DNA of 64,000 nucleotides from Streptomyces sp. NBC_01551 (GTDB lineage: Bacteria; Actinomycetota; Actinomycetes; Streptomycetales; Streptomycetaceae): contig NZ_JAPEPX010000001.1 of assembly GCF_026339935.1 (NCBI RefSeq), positions 6,041,501 through 6,105,500 on the forward strand. Direction: 5' to 3'. Position numbers and translations under genes: made by a program. The notes beneath the pieces were generated by a model. That model worked only from the letters and a program-made list of their open reading frames with translations. It ran no database searches and had not been told where the DNA came from. Shown here piece after piece: positions 1 to 10,069 of the stretch; position 1 is the first letter of the stretch, and every line of letters begins with the position of its first letter.

Positions 1-1654
1 GCAGCCGGTGGGCGATCGCGATGACCGTGCGGCCGTCCAGCACCCGGGCCAGCGAGCGCTCCAGGTGCCGGGCCGCCCGGGGGTCCAGCAGCGAGGTGGC
101 CTCGTCCAGGACCAGCGTGTGCGGGTCCGCCAGCACCAGCCGGGCCAGCGCGATCTGCTGGGCCTGCGCGGGCGTCAGCGCGCTGCCGCCGGAGCCGACC
201 TCGGTGTCCAGACCGGACTCCAGGGCGCGGGCCCAGCCGTCCGCGTCGACCGCGCCCAGCGCCGCCCACAACTCGGCGTCCGCCGCGCCCGTCCGGGCGA
301 GCCGCAGATTGTCCCGCAGCGAGCCCACGAACACGTGGTGCTCCTGGTTGACCAGCGCCACGTGCTCGCGCACCCGCTCCGCCGGCATGTGCGCCAGCCG
401 GGCCCCGCCGAGGGTGATCTCGCCGGTCCGGGGGGCGTAGATGCCCGCCAGCAGTCGGCCCAGCGTGGACTTGCCCGCGCCCGAGGGACCCACCAGCGCC
501 ATCCGGGTCCCCGGCGGCACGGACATCGACACCTGGTGCAGGACGTCCACGCCCTCCCGGTAGCCGAACCGCACCTCGTCGGCCCGCACGGCCCGCCCGT
601 CGGGCGAGACGGCGGCGTCGCCCGCGGCCGGCTCGATCTCCCGGACGCCCACCAGCCGGGCCAGCGACACCTGGGCGATCTGGAGCTCGTCGTACCAGCG
701 CAGGATCAGCCCGATCGGGTCGACCATCATCTGCGCCAGCAGCGCGCCCGTGGTCAGCTGCCCCACCGACATCCAGCCCCGCAGCACGCAGTAGCCGCCG
801 ATCATCAGCACGGCGCCGAGGATCGTCACGTAGGTGACGTTGATGACGGGGAAGAGGACCGTCCGCAGGAACAGCGTGTACCGCTCCCACTCCGTCCAGG
901 ACTTGATCCGCCGCTCCGACAGCGCGATCCGGCCCGGCCCCAGCCGGTGCGCCTCGACCGTACGGCCCGCGTCCACCGTCTCGGTGAGCACCGCCGCGAC
1001 CGCCGCGTACCCGGCCGCCTCCGAGCGGTACGCCGAGGGCGCCCGCCTGAAGTACCAGCGGCAGCCGATCACCAGCACCGGCAGCGCCAGCAGCGCGGCC
1101 AGCGCCAGCTGGGGCGCGGTCACCGCGAGCGCCCCGTACAGCAGCCCGGCCCACACCACGCCGATGGCCAGCTGCGGCACCGCCTCCCGCATGGCGTTGG
1201 CGAGCCGGTCGATGTCGGTGGTGATCCGCGACAGCAGGTCACCGGTGCCCGCCCGCTCCAGGACACCCGGAGGCAGTCCCACCGAGCGCACCAGGAAGTC
1301 CTCGCGCAGGTCGGCCAGCATCTCCTCGCCGAGCATCGCCCCGCGCAGCCGGACCAGCCGGACGAAGAACGTCTGCACCGCGAGTGCCAGCGCGAACAGC
1401 AGCGCCACCCGCCCCAGATGGAGCTCGCGCCCCCCCGCCGCGAGCTCGTCCACGACCTGGCCCAGCAGGTACGGGCCGACCATGGAGGCGATCACCGCGA
1501 CCGAGTTCACCGTCACCAGCACCACGAAGGCCCGCCGGTGCCGGCGCAACAGGCCGCGCACATATCCCCGTACGGTCGCTCCCGTGCCCACGGGCAGGGT
1601 CGCGGCCGACTCGGGGGCCGCCGGATCGTGCTCCGGGGGCGCCACGCCGATCAT
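1..1654 (-). CDS. ABC exporter half-transporter with degenerate signature motif (3' end outside window)
   Basis: A fused transmembrane-ATPase subunit of a type IV exporter. The N-terminal half (to about residue 310) is the six-helix domain. The ATPase has a normal Walker A (GPSGAGKST), a Walker B with catalytic Glu ([11 protein letters not shown]) and an H-loop (IAIAHRL), but the signature LSGGQ is replaced by LTPAQ ([13 protein letters not shown]). The ATG start at 1654 overlaps the stop of the upstream partner by ATGA, so the two are translated together and almost certainly heterodimerise. The window ends just after the H-loop, so perhaps 40-60 residues are missing. Each partner supplies what the other lacks, so one nucleotide site would be catalytic. 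The substrate cannot be read from the sequence. Confidence 0.9.
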   Translation of the reverse strand, partial: MIGVAPPEHDPAAPESAATLPVGTGATVRGYVRGLLRRHRRAFVVLVTVNSVAVIASMVGPYLLGQVVDELAAGGRELHLGRVALLFALALAVQTFFVRLVRLRGAMLGEEMLADLREDFLVRSVGLPPGVLERAGTGDLLSRITTDIDRLANAMREAVPQLAIGVVWAGLLYGALAVTAPQLALAALLALPVLVIGCRWYFRRAPSAYRSEAAGYAAVAAVLTETVDAGRTVEAHRLGPGRIALSERRIKSWTEWERYTLFLRTVLFPVINVTYVTILGAVLMIGGYCVLRGWMSVGQLTTGALLAQMMVDPIGLILRWYDELQIAQVSLARLVGVREIEPAAGDAAVSPDGRAVRADEVRFGYREGVDVLHQVSMSVPPGTRMALVGPSGAGKSTLGRLLAGIYAPRTGEITLGGARLAHMPAERVREHVALVNQEHHVFVGSLRDNLRLARTGAADAELWAALGAVDADGWARALESGLDTEVGSGGSALTPAQAQQIALARLVLADPHTLVLDEATSLLDPRAARHLERSLARVLDGRTVIAIAHRL

Positions 1655-3519
1655 GCGGATTCCTCGATCTCTGTGAGTGCGTGCTCGGTGTGTGCGTGCT
1701 CGGTGAGTGCCTGCTCCGTGAGCGCGTGTTCCAGTCGCGCGAGCCGCTGTTCCTCGTCGGTCTCGCGGGTGACGACCGCCCGGTAGCGCCGGTCGTCGCG
1801 CAGCAGTTCCCGGTGCGTGCCGGCCGCCAGGGCCGCGCCCTCGTGGATCAGGACGACCCGGTCCGCCCGGTCCAGCAGCAGTGGCGAGGACGCCAGTACC
1901 ACCGTGGTGCGCCCCGCGCGCAGGCCCGCGAGCCCGTCCGCGATGCGCGCCTCGGTGTGCGAGTCGACCGCCGAGGTCGGCTCGTCCAGCACCAGCACCT
2001 CCGGGTCGGTGACCAGCGACCGCGCCAGCGCGAGCCGCTGGCGCTGCCCGCCGGACAGCGACCGGCCGCGCTCGGTGATCCGGGCGTCCATCGGGTCGCT
2101 CACCCCGTCCGGCGCCGACTGGAGCAGCGCGTCCAGGACGTCCGCGCACTGCGCCGCCGCCAGCGCCGCCCCGGCCTCGACCGCGCCGGAAGCCGGTACG
2201 CCGAGCAGCTCGCGCAGGGTTCCGGACAGCAGGACCGGATCCTTGTCCTGTACGAGGACCAGCCCGCGCGCCGTGTCCAGCGCGAGCGCGTCCAGCTCGA
2301 CCCCGCCCAGCAGCGCCGAGGCACCGCCGTCCAGCTCCATGGGATGCCCGCCGAGCCGGTCCGCGAGCCGCCCCGCCAGATCGGGGTCCCCGCACACGAC
2401 GGCCGTGAACCGCCCCGCCGGAGCCAGCAGCCCCGTCTGCGGGTCGTACAGGTCCCCGCCGGGAGCCGGCGCCTCCGGGGCCGCGCCGCGCTCGCGCTCC
2501 GCCTCGGCCGGGGCCTCGGCGCCGCTCCGGGTCAGGGACAGCACCCGGGCCGCCCGCTTGGCGGAGGGCCGCGAGAAGGAGTACGCCATGGCGATCTCCT
2601 CGAAGTGCCGCAGCGGGTAGAGCATCGTGGCCACCGCGCTGAAGGCGGCGACGAGTTGCCCGACCGCCAGCCGGCCGTCCAGCACGAGCGCCGAGCCGTA
2701 CCAGACCACCGTGACCATCAGGGCGCCCGGGAGCAGCACCTGGATCGCGGAGATCAGCGCCCACATCCGGGCGCTGCGCACCGCCGCCTCGCGGACCTCC
2801 TGCGAGGCCTCGCGGTAGCGGCCCAGGAACAGCTCCTCGCCGCCGATGCCGCGCAGTACCCGCAGGCCCGCCACGGTGTCGGAGGCCAGCTCGGTGGCCC
2901 GGCCCGCCTTCTCGCGCTGGACGTCGGCGCGCTGGGTGGCGCGCGGCAGCAGCGGCAGCACGGCCAGCGCGACCACCGGGACGCCGATCGCCACGACGAC
3001 GCCGATGGCGGGCGCGTAGAAGAGCAGGCCGACGCAGACGAGGACGACGGCGAAGGCGGCGGCCAGGAAGCGGGAGACCGCCTCGACGAACCAGCCGATC
3101 TTCTCCACGTCGCCCGTGGAGACCGCGACCACCTCGCCGGCCGCGACCCGCCGGGTCAGGGCGGAGCCCAGCTCGGCGGTCTTGCGGGCGAGCAGTTGCT
3201 GGACGCGCGCGGCAGCGGTGATCCAGTTGGTGACGGCGGTCCGGTGGAGCATGGCGTCGCCGACCGAGATCGCGACGCCGAGGAGCGCCAGCAGCGCGCC
3301 GACCAGCAGCAGCCGGGTGCCGTCGCCCTCGACGACGGCCTCGACGCCCAAGCCCACCGCGTAGGGCAGTCCGGCGATGCCGCCGAAGTGCACCAGGCCC
3401 CAGCACAGGCTCGCCAGCTGGCCGCCGAGTTGTCCCCGCCCCAGCCACACGAGGAACCGCGGACCGGAGCGAGCATCGGGTACCCCTGGGTCCGGATACG
3501 GAAGATCGCTGATCTGCAT
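1651..3519 (-). CDS. ABC exporter half-transporter with degenerate Walker A and H-loop
   Basis: 622-residue transmembrane-ATPase fusion, first gene of the pair. Helices occupy roughly residues 30-320. The ATPase keeps the signature ([10 protein letters not shown]) and Walker B ([12 protein letters not shown]), but the Walker A region reads [15 protein letters not shown], without GxxGxGK[S/T], and the H-loop His is missing ([10 protein letters not shown]). It probably cannot bind or hydrolyse ATP in its own site but offers a good LSGGQ to its partner. The C-terminal tail is a run of five-residue repeats (consensus HALTE). The ATG at 3519 is the only plausible start. The exporter identity is clear from domain order; drug, peptide or siderophore are all possible substrates. 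Confidence 0.9.
   Translation of the reverse strand: MQISDLPYPDPGVPDARSGPRFLVWLGRGQLGGQLASLCWGLVHFGGIAGLPYAVGLGVEAVVEGDGTRLLLVGALLALLGVAISVGDAMLHRTAVTNWITAAARVQQLLARKTAELGSALTRRVAAGEVVAVSTGDVEKIGWFVEAVSRFLAAAFAVVLVCVGLLFYAPAIGVVVAIGVPVVALAVLPLLPRATQRADVQREKAGRATELASDTVAGLRVLRGIGGEELFLGRYREASQEVREAAVRSARMWALISAIQVLLPGALMVTVVWYGSALVLDGRLAVGQLVAAFSAVATMLYPLRHFEEIAMAYSFSRPSAKRAARVLSLTRSGAEAPAEAERERGAAPEAPAPGGDLYDPQTGLLAPAGRFTAVVCGDPDLAGRLADRLGGHPMELDGGASALLGGVELDALALDTARGLVLVQDKDPVLLSGTLRELLGVPASGAVEAGAALAAAQCADVLDALLQSAPDGVSDPMDARITERGRSLSGGQRQRLALARSLVTDPEVLVLDEPTSAVDSHTEARIADGLAGLRAGRTTVVLASSPLLLDRADRVVLIHEGAALAAGTHRELLRDDRRYRAVVTRETDEEQRLARLEHALTEQALTEHAHTEHALTEIEESA
1669..1728 (-). repeat. 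Four 15-bp coding tandem repeats in the exporter tail
   Basis: Four consecutive 15-bp units (1669-1683, 1684-1698, 1699-1713, 1714-1728) differ by one to three bases and encode the HALTE-type tail of the preceding ABC subunit. Length changes stay in frame, so copy number could vary between strains without breaking the protein. Confidence 0.8.
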
Positions 3520-3676
3520 GACGCCCCATGACTCGATGAGTGGTCCAAACCGTGCAAGGTTCGCCTTCCTGACCGGACCGGGGCAATCGATTTTGCGTTG
3601 GCCATGGCATCACGCGACCGGGTTTGCGGCCGCGCGGACCGGCTCAGCGCCCCGCGCGCTCCGACGTAACGCCCGG

Positions 3677-6613
3677 TCAGGGGCGGGTCGCCCGCTCCAG
3701 TTCGAGCAGCGCCGAGGAGTAGACCCGCCCCGTCGCCCGGTCCATGCCCACCTCGCACATCCGGTTCGCCGACAGGTGCGCGTCGAACTCCCGCGCCGTC
3801 ACCTCCGCCGCCTCGCGCTCCGTCGCCGAGGCCGTCAGCTCCGGGTGCAGCATGCCCCGGTCGCCCGCGAAGGCGCAGCAGCCCGCGTCCCGGGGCACCA
3901 CCACCTCCTCGGCGCAGGCCTCCGCTACCGCCCGCAGCTGCGCCTCGTCGCCCAAGTGCCGCATGGAGCAGGTGGGGTGGAGCACCGCGGAACCGACCCT
4001 GCGCAGCACCTCCAGGTGCGGCAGCAGCTCCTCGGCCGCCCACACGACCGAGTCGACGATCGTGAGCTCGGCGTGCAGCGCCCGGTTGTCGTCGGTCAGG
4101 TACGGGACCACCTCGCGGGCCAGGCCCAGGGTGCACGAGGACGCGTCGACCACCAGCGGCAGTCGTCCGCCCGCCGTCCAGCCCCAGGCGGACTCCACCA
4201 CCGTGTTGGCCATCAGCCGGGCGCCGTCCTCGTACCCCTTGGAGTGCCAGATCGTCGCGCAGCAGGTGCCGGTCACGTCGCGCGGGATCCACACCGGCTT
4301 CCCGGCCCGCTCGGACAGCGCGACCACCGCCTCTTGCAGGGAGGGCCCGGGACGGCCGGCCGGGCCGCCGAAGATCCGGTTGACGCAGGACGGGTAGTAC
4401 ACCGCGGCCGCGCCCACCCGCCGGGTCGCGGGGGGCTTGCGGGCCGCGGCGCCGGGGATCTGCGGCAGCCACTCCGGCACCAGGTCGGGGCGTACGGCCT
4501 TGCGCGCCGCCCCGGTGACCGCCTCCAGCACCCGCTCCCCGACCCGGTCGCCGATCGCGTCGGCGGCGGCCACCGCCAGCCGGGCGGCGGCCTCGACGGT
4601 ACGGAACTGCCGGGCCGCCAGCGCCGCGGCCCGCTCTTCGCGCGGGCTGTGCCGGCGGTGGCGGAAGTCCTTCATCAGCGCGCCCGTGTCGATCCCGACC
4701 GGGCAGGCGAGCTTGCAGGTGGAGTCGCCCGCGCAGGTGTCCACGGCGTCGTAGCCGTAGTCCTCCAGCAGCCGGTCCAGGACGGGGGAGCCCGGCTGCT
4801 GGCGCATCATCTCGCGCCGCAGCAGAATCCGTTGCCGGGGCGTGGTCGTCAGGTCCTTGCTCGGGCAGGTAGGTTCGCAGAAACCGCACTCGATGCACGG
4901 GTCGGCCACCGCCTCCACCCGGGGGATCGTCTTGAGGCCGCGCAGGTGCCCGCGCGGGTCCCGGTCGAGGAGGATCCGGGGGGCGAGCAGCCCGTCCGGG
5001 TCGACGACCCGCTTGGTGCGCCACATCAGTTCGGTCGCCGCGGGCCCCCACTCCAGCTCCAGGAACGGGGCCATGTTGCGGCCCGTGGAGTGCTCGGCCT
5101 TCAGGGAGCCGTCGAACCGCTCCACGGTCAGCCGGCAGAACGCGTCCATGAAGGCCGCGTACCGCTCGACGTCGGCGGGCCTGGCCGCGTCGAACGCCAG
5201 CAGGAAGTGCAGGTTGCCGTGGGCCGCGTGACCGGCCACCGCCGCGTCGAAGCCGTGTTCCGCCTGGAGCGCGAGCAGCGCCTCGCAGGCCTCGGCCAGC
5301 CGGGAGGGCGGTACCGCGAAGTCCTCGGTGATCAGGGTGGTGCCGGGGGCGCGGGCGCCGCCCACGGCGGTGACGAACGCCTTGCGGGCCTTCCAGTACC
5401 CGGCGATGGCTCCCGGATCGCGGGTGAAGGCGTTGGTGACCGAGGCCACCGGCGCCACGAGGTCGAGCCCGGCCAGCACCCCGGCCGCCCGGCGCTCGTA
5501 CTCCGCGCGGCCGGCCTCGTCCGGCGCGCGGAACTCCACCAGCAGTGCGGTGGTGTCCCTGGGCAGCTCCGCCCAGTCGGCGGGCACGCCCTCGACGCTG
5601 ACGGAGGCGCGCAGCGTGTTGCCGTCCATCACCTCGACGGCGAGGGCGCCGGCCTCGTTGAAGAGCGGTACGGCGGCCGCCGCGGCGGGCAGGGACGGGA
5701 AGAACAGCAGGGCGCTCGCCACCTCGCGGTCCAGCGGCAGCGTGTCGAAGACGACCTCGGCGATGAAGCCGAGGGTGCCCTCCGAGCCGACCATCAGGCC
5801 GCGCAGGATCTCGACGGGGGTGGTGCCGTCGAGGTAGGCGTCGAGCCGGTACCCGGTGGTGTTCTTGATCTCGTACTTCGCGCGGATCCGGGCGACCAGC
5901 CCCGGATCGGCCTCGATCTCCCGCTTGATGTCCATCAGCCCCCGGCACAGGGCCGGTTCGGCGCGCGCCAGCTCCTCGTCGGCCAGCGGGTCGGCGGTGT
6001 CCACGACGGTGCCGCTCGGCAGCACCAGGATGAGCGAGGAGAGCGTGCGGTACGCGTTCCTCGTGGTCCCGGCGGTCATGCCGGAGGAGTTGTTCGCGAC
6101 GACCCCGCCGAGGGTGCAGGCGATGGCGCTGGCCGGGTCGGGGCCGAGGATCCGGCCGTGCCGGGCGAGGGCGGCGTTGGCCCGCAAGACGGTGGTGCCC
6201 GGCCGGATCCGGGCGCGGCGCCCGTCCTCCAGGACCTCGACGCCGGCCCAGTGGCGGCGGACGTCGACGAGGATGTCCTCGCCCTGCGCCTGCCCGTTGA
6301 GGGAGGTCCCGGCGGCGCGGAAGACGATCCCGCGCCCGCGCCCGTGGGCGTAGGAGAGGACCGCGGAGACGTCGTCGATGTCCTCGGCGATCACCACGAC
6401 CTGCGGGACGAACCGGTACGGGGAGGCGTCGGAGGCGTAGCGGACCAGGTCGGAGACCTTCCACAGCACCTTCTCGGCGCCCAGCAGCGCGGTCAGCTCG
6501 GTGCGCAGCACCTCCGGGGTGCCGGACGCCAGCCGCTCGGGCACCCGGTCGGGGGCGGGACCGGCGATGCCGCGCGGGCGCAGGGTCCCCGGCTTCGGTT
6601 CCAGCAGCGGCAT
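3677..6613 (-). CDS. FAD-linked oxidase with C-terminal Fe-S/CCG domains (D-lactate or D-2-hydroxyacid dehydrogenase type)
   Basis: 978 residues. The N-terminal half is a PCMH-type FAD-binding domain followed by a GlcD-like C-terminal domain. The second half carries iron-sulfur motifs CIECGFCEPTCP (near 560) and CAGDSTCKLACP (near 620), then cysteine-rich electron-transfer segments (YYPSCVNRIFGG, GTCCATIW, HPTCSMRHL, DAGCCAFAGDRG). This is the fused GlcD plus GlpC/LldE-like layout of membrane-associated D-lactate or D-2-hydroxyglutarate dehydrogenases that pass electrons towards quinone. Substrate choice cannot be made from motifs. The ATG at 6613 follows GAGGGG. It stands alone, tail-to-head with a MarR gene 28 bp upstream, so the two may be co-transcribed. 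Confidence 0.88.
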   Translation of the reverse strand: MPLLEPKPGTLRPRGIAGPAPDRVPERLASGTPEVLRTELTALLGAEKVLWKVSDLVRYASDASPYRFVPQVVVIAEDIDDVSAVLSYAHGRGRGIVFRAAGTSLNGQAQGEDILVDVRRHWAGVEVLEDGRRARIRPGTTVLRANAALARHGRILGPDPASAIACTLGGVVANNSSGMTAGTTRNAYRTLSSLILVLPSGTVVDTADPLADEELARAEPALCRGLMDIKREIEADPGLVARIRAKYEIKNTTGYRLDAYLDGTTPVEILRGLMVGSEGTLGFIAEVVFDTLPLDREVASALLFFPSLPAAAAAVPLFNEAGALAVEVMDGNTLRASVSVEGVPADWAELPRDTTALLVEFRAPDEAGRAEYERRAAGVLAGLDLVAPVASVTNAFTRDPGAIAGYWKARKAFVTAVGGARAPGTTLITEDFAVPPSRLAEACEALLALQAEHGFDAAVAGHAAHGNLHFLLAFDAARPADVERYAAFMDAFCRLTVERFDGSLKAEHSTGRNMAPFLELEWGPAATELMWRTKRVVDPDGLLAPRILLDRDPRGHLRGLKTIPRVEAVADPCIECGFCEPTCPSKDLTTTPRQRILLRREMMRQQPGSPVLDRLLEDYGYDAVDTCAGDSTCKLACPVGIDTGALMKDFRHRRHSPREERAAALAARQFRTVEAAARLAVAAADAIGDRVGERVLEAVTGAARKAVRPDLVPEWLPQIPGAAARKPPATRRVGAAAVYYPSCVNRIFGGPAGRPGPSLQEAVVALSERAGKPVWIPRDVTGTCCATIWHSKGYEDGARLMANTVVESAWGWTAGGRLPLVVDASSCTLGLAREVVPYLTDDNRALHAELTIVDSVVWAAEELLPHLEVLRRVGSAVLHPTCSMRHLGDEAQLRAVAEACAEEVVVPRDAGCCAFAGDRGMLHPELTASATEREAAEVTAREFDAHLSANRMCEVGMDRATGRVYSSALLELERATRP

Positions 6614-6641
6614 CGGTGCCCCCTCGGCCAGGCGGGTGGTC

Positions 6642-7160
6642 TCAGCAGCGGCGCTCCGCCGGGGCGTCCGCCAGAGTGTTGAGCAGGCCGCCGAGCACGT
6701 CGCGCTGCGCGGCGGTCAATGGAGCCAGGATCTCCTCTGCCGCGTCGGTTCGCGCGTTGCGCAGCCGCCGCAGCGTGGCGCGGCCGGTGTCGGTGAGCTC
6801 GATGCGGATGACGCGCCGGTTCGCCGGGTCGGGGGCGCGGCGAACGCAGTCGGCCGCCTCCAGGCCGTCCACCAGCGTGGTCACGGCGCGCGGGACGACC
6901 TCCAGGCGGGCCGCGAGATCCGCCATCCGGGGCGACTGCCCGCCGTCGTAGGCCGCGACGACACGGAGCAGCCGCGACTGGGCCGGGGTGATCCCGAGGG
7001 GCTCCAGATGGCGCTTCTGGATGCGGTGGAGCCGCCGGGTCAGCCGCAGCAGCTGCTCGGCGAGCACGCCGTTGGTGCTGTCGGCGCCGCCGCTGCCGGC
7101 GCCGGTGCCCTCGCCTATGCCGCCGCCGTCCGCGCGGTCGCTCTCGGAGGCGGTGTTCAC
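6642..7160 (-). CDS. MarR family transcriptional regulator
   Basis: 172 residues with a winged-helix fold: recognition segment near residues 60-90 (RMADLAARLEVVPRAVTTL) and wing with DPANRRVIRIELTDTGR, the standard MarR Asp-Arg hairpin. The first 30 residues are Gly/Asp-rich and probably disordered. The start is a GTG at 7160. It is divergent from an ABC exporter at 7261, and the short gap holds inverted repeats over a good promoter, so the expected role is ligand-relieved repression of the exporter and itself, as is common for MarR-exporter pairs. The ligand is unknown. Confidence 0.9.
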   Translation of the reverse strand: MNTASESDRADGGGIGEGTGAGSGGADSTNGVLAEQLLRLTRRLHRIQKRHLEPLGITPAQSRLLRVVAAYDGGQSPRMADLAARLEVVPRAVTTLVDGLEAADCVRRAPDPANRRVIRIELTDTGRATLRRLRNARTDAAEEILAPLTAAQRDVLGGLLNTLADAPAERRC

Positions 7161-7202
7161 ACTGCTGTCCTCATAATGGGGAACAGTACCAGGACCAGAT
7201 TC

Positions 7203-7240
7203 ATTGTGAGCATAGGTAACAATGAGCTATGCTCATGTGA
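7203..7240 (+). promoter_or_regulatory. Exporter promoter overlapped by a MarR-type operator
   Basis: TTGTGA (7205-7210) and TATGCT (7228-7233), 17 bp apart, make a good -35/-10 pair for the ABC gene. A perfect 9-bp inverted repeat, TGAGCATAG (7207-7215) and CTATGCTCA (7227-7235), lies over both boxes. A second one, ATTGT (7203-7207) and ACAAT (7219-7223), is interleaved. Repressor bound here would block polymerase. The link to the adjacent MarR protein is inferred from position. Confidence 0.75.
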
Positions 7241-7260
7241 GTCTTGTCAAAAGGAGGCTC

Positions 7261-9132
7261 ATGCGCCCCGAAGAACCGAAGTGGACGCCATCGAAGGATC
7301 CCCTGGACCCCAGTCGCCCGGCCCCGGCGGAACAGCCGCGTGAACTGCGCCGCATCGTCGGGCTCTTCCGGCCCTACCGCGGCCGGCTCGCCGTCGTCGG
7401 CGTGCTGGTCTGCGCCTCCTCGCTGGTCGGCGTCGCCTCGCCGTTCCTGCTGAAGGAGATACTCGACGTCGCGATCCCGCAGGGCCGTACGGGGCTGCTC
7501 AGCCTGCTCGCGCTCGGCATGATCCTCATAGCCGTCGTCACCAGCGTGTTCGGCGTCCTGCAGACCTTCATCTCCACCACGGTCGGCCAGCGCGTCATGC
7601 ACGACCTGCGCACCGCCGTGTACGCCCAGCTCCAGCGGATGCCGCTGGCCTTCTTCACCCGCACCCGCACCGGCGAGGTGCAGTCCCGCATAGCCAACGA
7701 CATCGGCGGCATGCAGGCCACCGTCACCTCCACCGCGACCTCGCTGGTCTCCAACCTCACGGCCGTCATCGCCTCCGTCGTCGCGATGCTCGCGCTCGAC
7801 TGGCGGCTCACGCTCGTCTCCCTGTTGCTGCTCCCCGTGTTCGTGTGGATCAGCCGCCGGGTCGGCCGCGAGCGCAAGAAGATCACCTTCCAGCGGCAGA
7901 AGCAGATGGCCGCCATGGCCGCGACCGTCACCGAGTCGCTGTCGGTCAGCGGCATCCTGCTCGGCCGCACCATGGGCCGTGCCGATTCGCTGACCACGTC
8001 CTTCGCCGCGGAGTCCGAGAAGCTCGTCGATCTCGAAGTGCGCTCCAGCATGGCCGGGCGCTGGCGGATGTCCACCATCGGCATCGTCATGGCCGCCATG
8101 CCCGCGCTCATCTACTGGGCGGCGGGCTTCGCCCTGCAGACCGGCGCCCCGTCCCTCTCCGTCGGCACCCTCGTCGCCTTCGTCACCCTCCAGACGGGTC
8201 TGTTCCGGCCCGCCGTGAGCCTGCTGTCGACCGGTGTGCAGATCCAGACCTCGCTCGCCCTGTTCGCCCGCATCTTCGAGTACCTCGACCTGCCGGTGGA
8301 CATCACCGAGCGCGAGGACCCCGTCCGCCTCGACCGCGCCAGGGGCGAGGTCCGGCTGGAGGACGTCCACTTCGAGTACGACGCGAAGAGCGGCCCGACC
8401 CTGTCGGGCATCGACATCACCATCCCGGCCGGCGGCTCCCTCGCCGTGGTCGGCCCCACCGGCTCCGGCAAGAGCACCCTCAGCTACCTCGTGCCCCGGC
8501 TCTACGACGTCACCGACGGCCGCGTCGCCCTCGACGGCGTGGACGTGCGCGACCTCGACTTCGACTCCCTCGCCCGCTCCATCGGCGTGGTCTCGCAGGA
8601 GACGTACCTCTTCCACGCCTCGGTCGCCGACAACCTGCGCTTCGCCAAGCCCGACGCCACCGACGAGGAGATAGCCGAGGCGGCGCGCGCGGCCCAGATC
8701 CACGAGCACATCTCCTCGCTGCCCGACGGGTACGACACCCTCGTGGGCGAGCGCGGCTACCGCTTCTCCGGAGGCGAGAAGCAGCGCCTCGCCATCGCCC
8801 GCACCATCCTGCGCGACCCGCCGGTGCTGATCCTGGACGAGGCCACCAGTGCCCTGGACACCCGTACGGAACATGCGGTGCAGCGGGCCATCGACAACCT
8901 GTCCCAGGGGCGCACCACCATCACCATCGCGCACCGCCTCTCCACCGTCCGGGACGCCGACCAGATCGTGGTCCTGGACAAGGGACGCATAGCCGAGCGC
9001 GGTACGCACGAGGAGCTGCTGGCCATAGGCGGCCGGTATGCGGCCCTGGTCCGACGCGACCGGGACGCGACGCTGACGCCGGAGACCGTACGGACCACCC
9101 GGTTCGACGAGCCCACCCCGGTGAAAGTGTGA
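7261..9132 (+). CDS. ABC multidrug-type exporter (fused permease-ATPase)
   Basis: 623 residues. Six transmembrane helices lie in residues 35-310. The ATPase is fully canonical: Walker A (GPTGSGKST), signature (FSGGEKQRLAIAR), Walker B (VLILDEATSALD) and H-loop (TIAHRLSTV), so a homodimer is likely, unlike the asymmetric pair at the left edge. The ATG at 7261 is chosen because AAAGGAGG sits just before it; an in-frame ATG at 7222 lies inside the operator and has no ribosome site. Controlled by the divergent MarR operator. An efflux role is inferred from this pairing; the substrate is unknown. Confidence 0.92.
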   Translation: MRPEEPKWTPSKDPLDPSRPAPAEQPRELRRIVGLFRPYRGRLAVVGVLVCASSLVGVASPFLLKEILDVAIPQGRTGLLSLLALGMILIAVVTSVFGVLQTFISTTVGQRVMHDLRTAVYAQLQRMPLAFFTRTRTGEVQSRIANDIGGMQATVTSTATSLVSNLTAVIASVVAMLALDWRLTLVSLLLLPVFVWISRRVGRERKKITFQRQKQMAAMAATVTESLSVSGILLGRTMGRADSLTTSFAAESEKLVDLEVRSSMAGRWRMSTIGIVMAAMPALIYWAAGFALQTGAPSLSVGTLVAFVTLQTGLFRPAVSLLSTGVQIQTSLALFARIFEYLDLPVDITEREDPVRLDRARGEVRLEDVHFEYDAKSGPTLSGIDITIPAGGSLAVVGPTGSGKSTLSYLVPRLYDVTDGRVALDGVDVRDLDFDSLARSIGVVSQETYLFHASVADNLRFAKPDATDEEIAEAARAAQIHEHISSLPDGYDTLVGERGYRFSGGEKQRLAIARTILRDPPVLILDEATSALDTRTEHAVQRAIDNLSQGRTTITIAHRLSTVRDADQIVVLDKGRIAERGTHEELLAIGGRYAALVRRDRDATLTPETVRTTRFDEPTPVKV

Positions 9133-9183
9133 CGGTATGACCGGTTAGCGGGTCGGCTGCCCGGATCGGGAGGCCCCGCGGGT

Positions 9184-9189
9184 TAGCGT
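9184..9189 (+). promoter_or_regulatory. -10 box TAGCGT of a probable leaderless transcript
   Basis: TAGCGT is followed by exactly six bases and then the ATG of the MltG-like gene, placing the expected transcription start on the A of the start codon. There is no ribosome-binding site upstream. A -35 box is not obvious. Confidence 0.5.
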
Positions 9190-9195
9190 GCCCGC

Positions 9196-10056
9196 ATGCC
9201 TCATGAGTACCGGCTGCCATCCCAGCGCCGTACCCGGCTCACCCGCCGGGGCCGGCTGGCGCTCCTCTTCGGCACCATGGCCGCGATCGCCGCGGCCGTC
9301 CAGGTCACGCTGCTGCCAGGCGAGGAAGCGCCCGAGAAGCCGCGCATGCTGCTGATCCCCGAGGGCTGGCGCGCCCCGCAGGTCTACGCCGCCGTCGATC
9401 GCGAGCTGAAGCTCCCGGCGGGCTCGACCAAGGCGGCCCTCGCTACCGCCGCGCTGCCCCTGCCCGAGGAGGCGAAGGGCAATCCGGAGGGGTTCCTCTT
9501 CCCCGCCACGTACCCGGTGACCTCGAAGACGACCCCGGGCGAACTCATCGCCTACATGGTGCGGACGGCGAACGCGAAGCTCGCCGCGCCGGCCGTCGCG
9601 AGCGGCGGCAAGGCGCAGGGCATGACCCCGTACCAGACGGCCACCCTCGCCAGCATCATCGAGGCGGAGGCCGACACCCGCGCCGACATGGGCAGGGTCG
9701 CCCGGGTGGTGTACAACCGGCTGGCGAAGTCGATGCCCCTCCAGATGGACTCCACCCTCAACTACGCGCTGAACCGCAGCACCCTGGACGTCACGCTGAG
9801 CGACACGCGCATCGACCACCCCTTCAACACCTACGAGCGCCAGGGGCTGCCGCCCACGCCGATCGACAGTCCGGGACTGGACGCCATGACGGCGGCGGTC
9901 GCGCCGCCGCCCGGGGACTGGCTGTTCTTCGTCACCGTGAAGCCGGGGGACACCCGGTTCTCGGCGACGTACGAGGAGCACAAGAAGCACGTCGCCGAGT
10001 TCAACCGGATCCGCGCGGGCGCCGGGCGCGCCCATGCGGGGCCCCGCGCGGGCTGA
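9196..10056 (+). CDS. MltG/YceG-like endolytic transglycosylase, short paralogue
   Basis: 286 residues. One N-terminal membrane segment (about 20-38), then a YceG domain with family blocks EGFLFPATYPV, LASIIEAEA (carries the conserved Glu expected to be catalytic), GRVARVVYNRL, MPLQMDSTLNYAL and GLPPTPIDSPG. MltG cleaves nascent peptidoglycan strands at the outer membrane face. This copy is far shorter than the large Streptomyces MltG and does not sit beside a Holliday-junction resolvase or aroE gene, so it is probably an accessory paralogue. The gene is apparently leaderless. It converges on the monooxygenase gene with 13 bp between stops. Confidence 0.85.
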   Translation: MPHEYRLPSQRRTRLTRRGRLALLFGTMAAIAAAVQVTLLPGEEAPEKPRMLLIPEGWRAPQVYAAVDRELKLPAGSTKAALATAALPLPEEAKGNPEGFLFPATYPVTSKTTPGELIAYMVRTANAKLAAPAVASGGKAQGMTPYQTATLASIIEAEADTRADMGRVARVVYNRLAKSMPLQMDSTLNYALNRSTLDVTLSDTRIDHPFNTYERQGLPPTPIDSPGLDAMTAAVAPPPGDWLFFVTVKPGDTRFSATYEEHKKHVAEFNRIRAGAGRAHAGPRAG

Positions 10057-10069
10057 TGCCGTGACCGCT

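Noticed and set aside
8..1786. Long plus-strand reading frame of 592 codons at the left edge
   Set aside because: Its product is Arg/Pro/Gln-rich low-complexity sequence. The minus strand of the same DNA encodes a clear ABC transporter; GC-rich third positions open spurious frames.
3156..6464. 1102-codon minus-strand frame over the FAD dehydrogenase
   Set aside because: Arg/Gly/Pro shadow of the true frame 3677-6613, which has all FAD and Fe-S motifs.
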